Shown here piece by piece: positions 33,950 to 45,500 of a stretch of 64,000 nt of DNA. The stretch comes from Hyalella azteca. Its lineage: Eukaryota; Arthropoda; Malacostraca; Amphipoda; Hyalellidae. The stretch lies in the NCBI RefSeq assembly GCF_000764305.2, contig NW_025936095.1, positions 310,001-374,000 of the forward strand, read 5' to 3'. Within the stretch, counting starts at the first letter, position 1. Every line of letters starts with the position of its first letter. A program made the translations under genes and the position numbers. The notes under the pieces were generated by a model. It was given only the letters and a program-made list of their open reading frames with translations, was not told the DNA's origin and made no database searches.

Positions 33950-35098
33950 TCTAGAATCTAGATCTAGCGTTTACTAGTGAAGGATCAATGTTAGATGTGC
34001 TTCGCCACGAAGCTCCGTTGGGCAAAAGCCACATCCAATCATTGTTTTTCAGTATTTTAAGTGTTATGCAGAAAAGACGCTTCGGAAGCGTGAACGTTTG
34101 TAAATTGCAAAAGGCGACTATGATAAATTCCGTGAAGCAGTGAATGCGGCGAACATCTCGGACTGTATCAAGGACATGAGTGAGGCCTATTCATGGTCAT
34201 ATTTCAAAGACAATTAAGGTGATGTCTGCAGTTGATGCCTGTGTACCTAAAACTACGCTTGGAGGAGTCAAAAAGTCCCAGTGGATGAACTGTACAGTTA
34301 TAGCTCAGATTATTATAGCTCAGATTATCGATCACTTGACTGCTCACCATCTCATATCAGATTGTCAACATGGTTTTATCGCCGTTAGATCCTGCACCAC
34401 TAACTTATTATCTACGTTGAACGATTGTACTCGCCTGCTGGACGAAAGGGAGCCAGTGGATGCATTGTACCTCGATTTTGCCAAAGCATTTGGCAGTGTT
34501 TCGCATGAGCGGCTGTTGCATAAAGTGAAGTCTTTGGAAATTGAGGTAAACGTACTCCAATGGATCAGAGATTTTCTAGTAGGTAGACGACAACGTGTCA
34601 GTATTAACGGAACCGTGTCAGACTGGGCATCAGTGCGCAGTGGCGTGCCACAAGGAGGCGTTCTTGGGCCTATTTTGTTCGTTGCTTTTATAAACGATTT
34701 GCCAGAAGCAGTCTCCAGCGTGTGCTCTATGAATGCCGACGACACAAAAGTTTATAATACAGTGAAGGATGCGTAAAATAAAGCGCAATTACAAGATGAC
34801 CTTGACAGTTTAGTTAACTGGGCTGATACGTGGCAGATGCGGTTTAATGCTGACATATGTAAAGTACTTTACCTCGGGAAGAACAATGAACAGCAAGATT
34901 CGAGTATGAGAAGACATGGTTACAATGAGAGAGTAATGAATGAAAAGTCTAGTGTGGGAAAAGATTTGGAAGTTCCTGCTGACAACAAAGAGTTAAATTT
35001 CTAAGCATGTTGAAACGCAAGCTAATAAATCCAACAAACTTCTTGGACTGATCAGACGCTTTTACGAGTTCCTAGATGCAGAAGCGATGGAGCAGTTG
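33950..35098 (+). mobile_element. CR1-like LINE: endonuclease end and reverse transcriptase, degenerate
   Basis: 33955-34080 encodes DLAFTSEGSMLD and EAPLGKSHIQSLFF, matching the EN/RT linker at 18490-18270 on the other strand. 34300-34776 encodes RT: DHLTAHHLISDCQHGF, ALYLDFAKAFGSVSHERL (the usual D of KAFDSV is G), SGVPQGGVLGPILFVAFIND and, at the catalytic site, MNADDTKVY, where the usual Tyr/Phe before ADD is Asn. A stop at 34774 interrupts, but similarity goes on (DDLDSLVNWADTWQMRFN, KLLGLIRRFYEFLD) to about 35098, where another element cuts in. It is inactive. Confidence 0.88.
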
Positions 35099-35159
35099 TT
35101 TGGGGTGGATAGCTAGAGGTCAGCATAGCCCAAGTCCACAGTGCGATTCATATACCTTC

Positions 35160-35620
35160 CCGAGCGTAACGCAGCCGGGCACCTTCACGGCTTTTGACAC
35201 AAAGCGCCCACCACAACAGCGCAGTTCAGTCACAGGTCGGAGCGCATCCAGGCCGGAGCACAACTGGCCGGAGCGCAGCAGGCCCTACCGCAACAGCTAC
35301 TCCTAACGTAACCTATCCTAACCTAACCTAAACTGCGCCACCTGTTGCGGTTGGGCCTGTTGCGCTTCGGCCAGTTGGGCTCCGGCGCTGTGAAGCAGTG
35401 GCTGTGTTGTGCAAAGCGGATTTACTGTTAGCAGGAGTTATCCATAGCTCATTGATCTGAGGCTATGTGTAGATATTGCACGCTGATGGTTGGCGTTGGG
35501 CCCAGGGCCTGTTTACGAGTCAATTTTGTTACCCACGGCTGCGCTCCCGTTGTTTGTTGCTGTCGTGCGCCCATAATTAGAGTTAGGAAACGCCGTGTGA
35601 CCACCGAGACTTTAAAAAGA
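35160..35620 (+). mobile_element. Foldback element with a conserved downstream module, inserted in the LINE
   Basis: Arms of about 46 bp (35252-35297 and 35340-35386: AACTGGCCGGAGCGCAGCAG and its inverted counterpart) surround a loop with CCTAACCTAACCT. About 100 bp on, a block (35485-35610; GGCGTTGGGCCCAGGGCCTG, then GGCTGCGCTCCCG) matches, inverted, 61195-61270. The second copy also has a foldback on the same side, so the two belong to one family. The insertion interrupts RT similarity between 35098 and about 35620. Confidence 0.65.
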
Positions 35621-37129
35621 CAAAAATTTAATAGAAAGTGTTCAAAGACGTGCAACAAGGATAATTCCAGGCTTGGAGGGCAAGTCCTATGATGATAATT
35701 AAAGATTATGAAGCTTCCAAGCCGCTTTTATCGACGTCTGCGTGAGGATCTCATTGAAGTATTGTAAGGTTCAAGTAAGGACGACTCCGATTAGATCCGG
35801 AAATTAAACCAAAACTGCCACCGATCCTCAACAAGGGAGAAATGAAAGCATAATAAAAAAATACTTATTGAACAAAAGAGGCTAATTGAATACTGACAAG
35901 AAGAATGGTTGAAAAGGTCCTAGTAACTAAAGCTAATTCAGAACGACTTAAACTGAGCATGAGATAGTTGATACAGCAAGGATGGTACACACCACACAGC
36001 GACAATGGAGCCTGCATTGATGGTGCACAACACGATGGGGCACTGGTCTGATCTGATGGTGCACAGCAATGACTACTGAACTCGGGTTGAGACTCGACTG
36101 GTGCAAGTACTGAAGTTTGGGAAATACCGTTGAGGTCGGCTTTAATAGCCGTTTTATAGCTAGCCGGGCAAAGAGTCGGTCCTGCCGAACAATGATGGTC
36201 AGCAAGACTATAACTAACAATAGTATACTATGGAGCAATTTCCTTAAACACAACACACGAATGTATACAAAGAATTCAAATACTATGTTCAAAACTCGAA
36301 CATTAAAGTAGAGGTACACAGTAGGTACGCTCCGACCAAGTGGCAGCAATCGAATGAGAAGAAGAACTTCAACTAGTCCACACGCTCAAACTTATCGTCA
36401 GTCTTGCATGAACCCAAAGGTCTCGCCCGTCCGTCTTTTGACTCTTTTCCAGGGTTGTCAAACCTCAAACTCCGCCCACCCGTCGTGCAAGACGTCAAAC
36501 TTTGAGCGTCCATACGCTCCGTCTTGACGTCAAACCTGGCATGACATGCTAGACTGACGATAAGTTTGAGCGTGTGGACGGGGCTTAAACGGGCTTCAGG
36601 CAGGTAATGCGCTAAAAAATTATGCCACGTCAGCGTATGGCATGGTTGCCAACCCTACCCGCAGCTGTAGAACATACGACACAAAAACAAATTACAAACT
36701 GAAATCCTAAAGAAATGGTGAATTTCCCTTACAAGTATGCAAGTATACTCATGGTTTATACAAGGTCCCAGATGAATTAATAGAATTTGATACAAGAACC
36801 AACACCAGAGCCACAACTATTAACTAAAGAAACTGCGTTGCAGCTCAACTACGCGACAAGATTTCTTTTCGCTTCGAATCACCGACATGTGGAACAGCCT
36901 CCCCGATCACATCGTTGACGCTCCGAGTATGAACGCTTTCAAGAACAGACTAGATAAAGCTATAGAAAAATATATGCGCAGACTTGAAATGCCTAGCACC
37001 ATATCGAATCCGGTGGAAGTCTTGTAGCTATTTCAAACTATCGTCAGTCTTGAAAAGATCCGGTTAGAGGACATGCTTTTAGATCTTCTGTGAACAAGTC
37101 ATGAAAAATACAGTAATCGGCGACAGGCC
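35620..37129 (+). mobile_element. CR1-like LINE: C-terminal region and 3' UTR, with an internal insertion
   Basis: 35625-35762 encodes LIESVQRRATRIIPGLEGKS and LPSRFYRRLREDLIEV; the reading resumes at about 36756 (YKVPDELIEFDTRTNTRATT) and runs to LRITDMWNSLPDHIVDAPSM and a TAG at 37025-37027. The last part aligns with the C-terminus at 17909-17810. Between 35763 and 36755 about 1 kb of unrelated sequence is inserted. The 3' UTR (GTGAACAAGTCATGAAA, then AATCGGCGACAGGCC) matches the 3' UTR near 17.75 kb and is cut at 37129 by another element. Confidence 0.85.
36376..36579. mobile_element. 204-bp MITE with perfect 29-bp terminal inverted repeats
   Basis: The arm GTCCACACGCTCAAACTTAT (continuing to 36404) is repeated exactly inverted at 36551-36579. 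On the right the sequence goes on GGGGC|TTA, which resembles a PIF/Harbinger-type end and TWA target; the left outer bases differ, so the left tip may be lost. Confidence 0.88.
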
Positions 37130-38158
37130 ACAATATCAGGGCAGAGATTAACGAAACTTCGCTAAGTCCACGTAACTTTTCGTACTTACGTTCAAAAAGT
37201 TACGTATTGCGTAAGTCAGTCAAAATTTGGCATTAACAAAACTGTCTCACGCAAGACTCATCTGAAAAGGTATTATCGAAACCATCCAACTAACTGACCA
37301 ATCAGAGGCTTCAAATTTGCCATTCCTAGCTCCTGTCGACTCTGTATGCAGTGTGCGTGGATGAAAGCAGGTTGTATTGTGTCAGCGTCATCTGCGTTGA
37401 CTGATTAGGGAGCATATGGAGAAATGAGTGAGACGTTGTCTAAATAGCAGTGACAACGCCTTGATTGTAATTTTTTGCAATCAAGGCAAAAAATTACAAT
37501 CTCCCGCCAATAGGCGGCGCGGAGAAGAAGCGGGAATAGATGAGATGAACTAGTGATAGGTTCACATTTTTCCCATTCAAAATTTGAGGACTTTTTAGAG
37601 AGCTACCTAGAATTTAGAACATTTTGTGAGTTGGAGTTCAACTATCAGCTGAGAAAGAAAGGAATTTGTGTACGTAGCTAGAAAAATGGTTGGCTTGTCA
37701 AACTCCACTTAGTTTTGAATCAAAAGTCATGAAGATATTATTTTAGTGAATGATCATAAAACTCTTAGATACGAATATCAAGATTTGCTTGCAAATTATA
37801 GCACAAAAGGAAAAGAAATTAGCTGGCATAACTTACCTAATTGAAATTTTTTTCTCAAAAAGCACCGTTTAGCACGATCACATATTATGCCTATGTTGAA
37901 TTATTGACAAAATTCTATCACAATTCACCGTGTTGCAAGTAAATCAATAGTTTTATTTTGCTTCGGCACACTCAAAACGTCTACGTAACTCCACTTACGA
38001 CACCTCCGAGCAGGCGTAGAGCTACGTACGGCTTCTTGTACGTAGCTTCCCGCCCAAATGTTTTGATAATACCGACGCTAGAGTTACGTCTTCATATATC
38101 AGCACTTACGCCATACGTAAGTCGCTACGTGTACTTAGCGATGTTTTGATAATCCGGC
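37130..38158. mobile_element. Inverted-repeat element (about 1.03 kb) inserted in the LINE 3' UTR
   Basis: The right end, reversed, reads GGCCGGATTATCAAAACATC then GCTAAGTACACGTAGC. The left end reads GGCCACAATATCA, later TCGCTAAGTCCACGTAACTT. The interior is rich in (C)TTACG / CGTAAG motifs in both orientations and has a hairpin around TTGCAATCAAGGCAA (37460-37500). No transposase was found. LINE tail sequence is found on both sides, so it is an insertion. Confidence 0.65.
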
Positions 38159-38243
38159 CCCTGCAGGCCTACTCTTCAGCGCCGACATCACTATGTTATG
38201 TTATTTATATTATGTTATATTATGTTATGTTATGTATAATCAA
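38159..38243 (+). mobile_element. 3' tail of the CR1-like LINE with (TATGT)n
   Basis: AGGCCTACTCTTCAGCGCCG, followed by ACATCACTATGTTATGTTAT and more pentamers, continues the 3' UTR cut at 37129; compare AGGCC, GGCCTATTTCTTCAACGCCG and the (TTCTA)n tail at 17.7 kb. It marks the 3' end of the broken LINE copy. Confidence 0.75.
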
Positions 38244-39512
38244 GGTCTTTGTAAGCACACACCTGCAGCGTAATGTGCACAAGTGTTGTCTATTCTATAG
38301 GTTGATCAAGTGGTTTACTGTACACCAGTAGTGTAATGATTCTCTCGGGAGAAACGTGTATTCTCTCGGTAACGGACACGTTATGAATTTTATAAAGTTG
38401 ACCGAACACCAGAAAAAATTAGTGAACATAGGGATTGATGCAGAAGTGTGCCTAAAATTGTGAATTATCAAGTCGAACGTTTATTGAGTTTCATAGACAT
38501 CTAATTACTATTGTAACATTAATCGCAACGATGATATTGTAAAGTGTAGACTAAACTATCCACACATCATGTAAATTTCTCGTCTTCACGTAATATACTA
38601 CGTTGTCGTATTTGAACCAGTAGGCCTCAAGAGGCGACTGCTTCTAATATAAGCTATTTTTTTGTACATTTTTGATCCTAAATTGTATTTCCAAGAATCC
38701 ATAAATCGAATGAATATTTTCGCATGTTTTTTGGGGTGTTTTTCTGAAGACAGGAGAATTTTAAATAATATTTGTGGGTAATCGGCAGTTTCTTCCGCGT
38801 AACACCAGAAAAATATGGATCATTATGAAATATCCGGTAATTGAAAAACAAGGGAAGTGGGGCGGCAATTAATGAAAATTGTATACCTTTGTTTCCGCGC
38901 AGTCGCACAGTAAATCCAATTTTTGTTTGAATAAATGAACAAGAGGAAATTTCCATCGAACTTCGATGGGATGTTGAAATGGAATACCTACTATGTCGGT
39001 TTGACAGTTTTTTATATTAATACAACTCACGTGAAAAATTAGCAGCAGAATTTTGAATAATAGTATCTATGGAACTAAATTCTTCGATCATAGGATTATT
39101 TTCACGATTCCGACTGTTGAAAAGTGTTTTCTAACTCGAGGCAACAGCTGTGACCATCTGGTTAAACTCCCGAAGTGCGTGCATTCTTTCATGGTGACTA
39201 AATTCCCGGCTATTAATATTGAGATATTGAATCATAAAATAAAATTTTACGTAAATTTCGTACTATTTTAAGTGCAAAGGCTAGCTCATTTCATATTCCC
39301 AGTTCAAAAGTAGTCTCTACGAGGCTCCAACTACTATTAATTCAGTATCACGATTACACAACTTTTTTCTAATGTTTATTACTTCACTGAAATGAGTTTC
39401 CTTTTTGGATTTTTACAAAAATTCTCAGATTTCATCCATGAAGGAATTAAAAATTGCCAATCTTGTCCTATGTTTCAAGGTTGAAGTCGCAGCGCAAGTT
39501 ATTGAAGGTATC
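38244..39512. other. Upstream region of the glycosyltransferase gene
   Basis: No clear transposon or exon. The gene's transcription start probably lies here, but I could not identify a TATA-initiator pair with correct spacing. Confidence 0.4.
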
Positions 39513-42500
39513 ATGAGGGTTGCGAAGGATATATTACGATCGGTGCAGCAGGGACTGAGCAGCCGGCGAGCAGAAGCGCTGCTACGGCTGGTGGTTGCCG
39601 CGTCCGCGCTCCTGCTGCTCACGGTTTATCTCCAGCGTCCGCTATACGCATCAGGTCTGCAGAGTATTGACTTCATATAATGTTTTATGTGTGACCATGC
39701 CAATGTAAGTTTGTCCTGGCATAATGTGGCGGTCTAGCACTGATTTTAAATTTGTGTTGTTGCTGTTGCAAACCGCAGAATGCGTCAGGCAATAATTACA
39801 AACTATGAAATATTTATTTGTAGTAAATCATTGTGTAACAATTCATGAGTCGAAGTAAAACTCAAGCGGAACATGTGTCTCGTTTTGATTAGCATTATGT
39901 ATATAAAATTATTCATATTATTATGAGCACGTTTCATACGCACGTTTGTATAGTTTCAGTGCCGCAAGTTCATAGACTTTCGTGCAGCAGTTCTGTCAGC
40001 CAATGTGGATTTTGACTTTTTGTAAAGTCAGCTACATTTTTCGATTAACAAAAACAATGCTATACGATTAAACAATTTAGTATATTATATTCTTCCTTCA
40101 GAATCAAGCAAAGACCTGGAAATATTGGACGAGTTAAAGATTATGCTCGTGGTGTGCAGCAGTGAGTATTGAACGCTGGAAAAATATTAAACATAGGAAA
40201 TTAATATCCACTCGTGCAGCCAAATCTATTCTCGCTATACGGAAATTTAAGTTGATTGTTGCAATTTTATCTGTAATTAATATTCTCATACCGTATTACT
40301 GTGGTTATCTTATTAATCAATTTTTGTTTCCAAACGATCCATGGTTATAATTACAGAGATTGTCGCAAAATTGGGAAGATAATTCATGCAGGGTGGCCCA
40401 GTGGTTACAGTTCAGAGTACCAAGATTGGCGCAGAGAGGCGCGGGTTCGATCCCAGCTCTGTGCGCCAGTTTCTGGTCAGAATCGGTAAGGAGGCCGGGC
40501 GGTTAAGCACAGCAGAATTGTAGCGGTGAGTTGCGCGTTCGAAACCGCAACAAGCTGTAAATATTCTGAGATGTTAAGAATATGCGACAGGTCTACGGAC
40601 TATAAACGCTAAAACCGCTATTATTATTTTATTATTATTATGTGAATTGCAAATGAAGTATTTTCAACAGGCGACTCAAAGACTCTAGTGGACTCAACTG
40701 ACAGGCAGGTACAGCAAGCTAAAGTGTCTATCAAAGCGGCAATTTTTCTGTCACGCCGGCGTATTAGGTGAGATCATGTAATGAGTTATTTTAATCTATT
40801 TCTTTGTAGCAGTCATTTACGTAGTATTCAATGTGCAATCATGACCTATGATATTCGATAAACCACACAGTGAAGCACATTATTATACGAACATGGAATA
40901 TTTTTCCAAACCCATATCAGCTTAAAAAGCAGGAATTAAATTCTTTCGATCTCCACTGTTTCTTTTGAACGAATGAAACCATGATGAAAGCTAACCCTTA
41001 ATAAAACTAAGATTATCAAAATCTGGAGTAAAATACTTGATGGGTTGCAATAATGGCGTAAGGCCTTGACTAATGGAAGAATGGTCCTCAGTTTCTATAT
41101 CGTGAGCGACTCTCAAGCCATCTTCAACGAGCTCGTATTCTCCACTAAGGTCTGGCCAACGGCCTACAGAGAGAGAAGCTCGTTTCAGGTGACAATTCTT
41201 TGATTAATTCCGCATTAAAACTAACTGTAATGATATTATTATATCTAGGAGTGTATTTGGCAATGGTATACCTGCAATTGCCATTATATTATGTGTAAAA
41301 TAATTCGTAATTATTCAGAGTGTAATTTCAATTCACTTCAGGTTCTATGTTGAATAATATCTTTTATGTTGTTTTTATAGAAGAATAAAATAATTTCTGG
41401 TAGTTGAAGGAATGTCCTGCGCTCTCCAAAGCTGAGAGAAAATATTGAGGCTAGAGATAAATATATTTTCCGTTTCTCTCCATCTGTTCACCGCTATACA
41501 GCAATAGGAAGGCCCCATGTTGGACGGAAGTTGATAAAAACGCTAATATTATATCTCTACTACAAACATGTAAGAGAAGCTCCAACTGATAAGTTACATC
41601 CACCATGTTCGAACACTTGCAGTTCGTGGCCTCGTGGTACCCGCCGGGGCACGAGGACATGAGAGGCCTCTTCCGCCCCTGCTCGTCTCAGCGACTCTTC
41701 CTGCTGCGCCTGCTGCCGGAGGAGTCCGCCGTCCTCTACATGGACAGCGATGTCATCTTCCTGCGCCCGCCTGAAGAACTCTGGCAAATTTTCAGCGAGT
41801 TCGGCGAACGCCAGTTTGCCGCCGCGGCTCTTGACAAACGAGATTATAATTATATACCGGAGGTGAAAGAACTTTGTATAGAAAGCATGTTGCATATTTT
41901 CTATTGCTAGCTGTAAGCATCAGTATGATATTTCAGAAAGTCAGTCAATTTTGAAAATTAAGCTTTTAACTATGCTCACTTGCATAGATGGGTATTACTG
42001 TACATGGTTTCGAATAATCTCATTCAAGAATGACTGTGAAATTTAACTTTCACAATGTTTATTTAGGTCAAGTTTATTTCAATTTGCAAAGCTCTCTTCT
42101 AATATAAACGGCTGAATACATAAATATTTTTAATACTCTTGCTGCTTTTAACATATCTAAGCAAATGAAATAATGATATACTTATATGTGGTTGGAATTC
42201 CATCTTTTCTCCACGAGTGTAACAACTTGAAAAACAAATGTTTGCTGAATTTATGACTTACTTTGCAACCGCAATGAGTGTAGAGGGGTTTCTCATCGGG
42301 ATATACATCAAGCTGACCGGCTGAATAGCTTCTTATTTTTGCAGGAGGTTCGGATGACAGATATGGGGTTTAACGCAGGTTTGCTTCTGATGAATTTAAC
42401 CCGCATGAGGCAGTTCCCGGGAGGCTGGGAGGACCAAGTGCTCAACATTACGGTTACATACAGCGATTATTTAAAATTTGGTGATCAAGATATACTCAAC

Positions 42501-45500
42501 ATCTTTTTCGCCAAGGTGAGTCGACGTCTCATGACACAAGACAGCTTAACACGCTAAACACGCTCGATTTAAATTTCAATAAAAGTATCGCTAATTTACC
42601 TGGATTTTTTTATTAGACGTAAATTGGCGATTTAATAAAACAGACTCCGTGAATAATGATGCTTTTATCACTAGGTGTTGAAAACCACAACGGTCGCTCA
42701 AGCAACGTGTTTTACAAGCAGTGAGAAGTGTTGATTGTTTCAATCATTGTTGTGAGCCACTGCTTAGCTCAGCGGTTAGTCCCACTAGCATTGAGCGCAG
42801 TATTAGCGGCCCCATATTTGAGGAGCAAGAACCTTTGAAAACTATTAATTTCTTATAGCGTCGCGGCTGGGCTACGCCTATTCGCCGTCAAAGGTGGTGA
42901 TTGCAGCATGGCCTTGGTTTGATTTCCATTAACGAAGTTTGGGTATGTTGTACTTGGGAGAATTTCAAGGTCTTACTGTAGTAATAAATTCATCAAGCCA
43001 ACGAAAAGAAAAAATTAGTATTAGCGGAGTTAATTGGTGAGTCACATTAGGGAAAAAGAAAATAGGGTTAGTAAACTGATATCTATTACTATTAGTCGCA
43101 TTCGATCCTGCAAAAAACGGTGATATTGCTAATCTCGATAATTTACATTCGATGCAAGGGAAAGAGACTTATCCTATAGACAATCAAATCCGAATAAGTA
43201 AAAATGGTTAAAATTATTTTCAACGTTTCAAGAAAATTTATTGCTAGATAGGCCTGTTGACACATACACTGTGTTAGTTCCATGGTCACTCCTCGACCAT
43301 TATCCATACCACTGCCTTTTTATTGCCCTACCTCGAAAATTTGATTTTCTGCACTGGTTTCACAGGACTAGCATTTTTGAGCGTGAAGGTCACAATTAAT
43401 AGGCTGCCGCCACCAAGTTTCATTATAAATTCCACTCGAAAATGTTATTACTTCTTTCTAGATATATGATTAATACAAGCCTCTTTTCCTATACCATGCT
43501 GCAAATTTCCGGAGATAAAGTGATTTCTAATCGACATAGCATGGAATATTCATGTTCTAACGAACGAAGACTTATAGCTACGGGTGGCGTGATCACTGTT
43601 AGCGTCTCTCATTGACTGCGGGTTTCTATCTCGTGATTTTTCATTACAGTTCAAGGCTCATTTCTACCCACTTGGATATGCGAGTGGATGGCGCGACCTT
43701 TTTACTGTGAAATAAAAAATCTTCGTGCCTGTCCTAAACTGATGAATGAAGGCTCGAAGACCGTCCATGGCAGCGGGGGGAGCTTCTATACTGATGGAAA
43801 ATTCATAGTGAGTTGAAATCTGTTTTAAACATAAAATAAATCTTTGAATGTATTTTATATCCAGCTAATTAGTTGATAAATTTAATGTAAAAGTACCAAG
43901 TTATCAAAGTTCAATAGCTCTCTCGTGACCACTCGTCTATCTTCTTATCAACAAGTCTGCCACTAATGTTTAGAAGTTAAATACAGCTTTAATTTCAATA
44001 TGAAAATGTGATATCCAATAAAACGGAAGTTTTTTTCTTTGCCCTAATGATTATTGAAACTTACACCGTTATCTGTTTTAAAAACGTATACATACTAGCC
44101 AAATGTTGAAGTAAAATTTTGACAGACATGAAATGTGGTTCAGGAAAATACGTGGTCTTTTTCTGTGAAGTGATTGCATGGCTATGCACCTTAACATACA
44201 TACATTTTCACGCATCTTATTTACCTAAAAATTTCAAATGTATTTTGAACCTAATCTTATCAAGATTTAAAGACAAAGTGGCTCCTAGCTTCATGTGTTT
44301 TTTTTATGAATCTTGATTATGCAGTACACATAGAGCTCAGGAAAACGTATGCTGAAAGATTGCGTAGCGTACCCATATTTTTAATGTATTTAGTAAAGAA
44401 ATTACCGTTGTCTTTAAGCATTCCCGTTTAAAAGTAAAGGCCTATCAGGTCACGAGTGCCGGTGATGCAAGGGTCGTGGGCCCGCTAAACGTTAACTCTT
44501 ACACTACATATATTCTCTTAATGAATACCACTTGTCTAGGGTTTTAATAAAACGTCGTCGACGATAATGGTATCTTAAGTCTTCGGAACTGTATTTAACA
44601 TCAGTAAACAAAGGGTTGGTCTTCACTTCTCCAATGTGTGCAGAATAATGTTATTCGTCTTTGAAGGCCTAGTAAAAAGAATTCGCTTCAGCAGTGAAAT
44701 GGTTACGGCGGGTACCGTCAAAAAATTCGAATATCTCTGAGAGAAGAGGTTTAGTTTTCCCGTCTAGATTTATTAACTGAGAAAATGGACTCAGAATTAC
44801 CTTCATAAATTTTTCTTATAGCGCTTCTTAACACGCAAGTTTTGGGTGGCACTAAATGTTGAAATTAATGTTGGCTACTCTCCCTTAAAATAATTATGCT
44901 AATGACTACTCTATTCTTTATAGGTTTGATTTTATAACTATTTTATAAGTTCATTCATAATTCATGTTCATTTTAGGAGACAGCCAGGAATAAATAATTA
45001 ATAATAGGGTAACATGGGGCAGCGAGCCCACTGCGGGTCATGGGCCCATAGCGGGTTTCTCGCTAAGTATGGCAGATATTGGGACGTGCGCTCTACCGCC
45101 GGTCGACAGTTTCACTGGGATGAAGTGTACGGATTTACGTTTCGCTAAGTGTTTGCGTTATTTAGTTATTTGTGAATAACTGTTTTAGCCCAGATAAAAA
45201 TTTTTTGCTGCTAAATAAAACTGTTTTCGATTACTGTAGATGAAGCTTTTGAAATTACTGTGAATTTTATTTTGAAAGTAATATTTATAGGGATAATTTG
45301 AGATCAAGTTTAGACTATTAGCTTTTAAAATAAAATGTTGACACGATATAAATTGAAATGATACCTAGTGGGGCAACGGGCCCACGCATGTCACGGGGCA
45401 AAGCGCCCATGGTTGAAGTCTTGTGTTATAAATCATTAGATTTGCCTCAATACCTTTTCAAACTATGACTAGCTTTTTGAATTACAAATTACTCCTCATA

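Noticed and set aside
35306..35335. Telomeric repeat (CCTAA)n
   Set aside because: Only three imperfect units, located in the loop of a foldback element; not a telomere or an interstitial telomeric tract.
40388..40470. A functional tRNA gene
   Set aside because: The A and B boxes are present but the body does not close into a tRNA and is followed by a shared tail; four dispersed copies show it is a SINE.
42760..42850. tRNA-like A box (TAGCTCAGCGGTTAGT)
   Set aside because: No B box at the right distance and no cloverleaf; at most an old SINE remnant.
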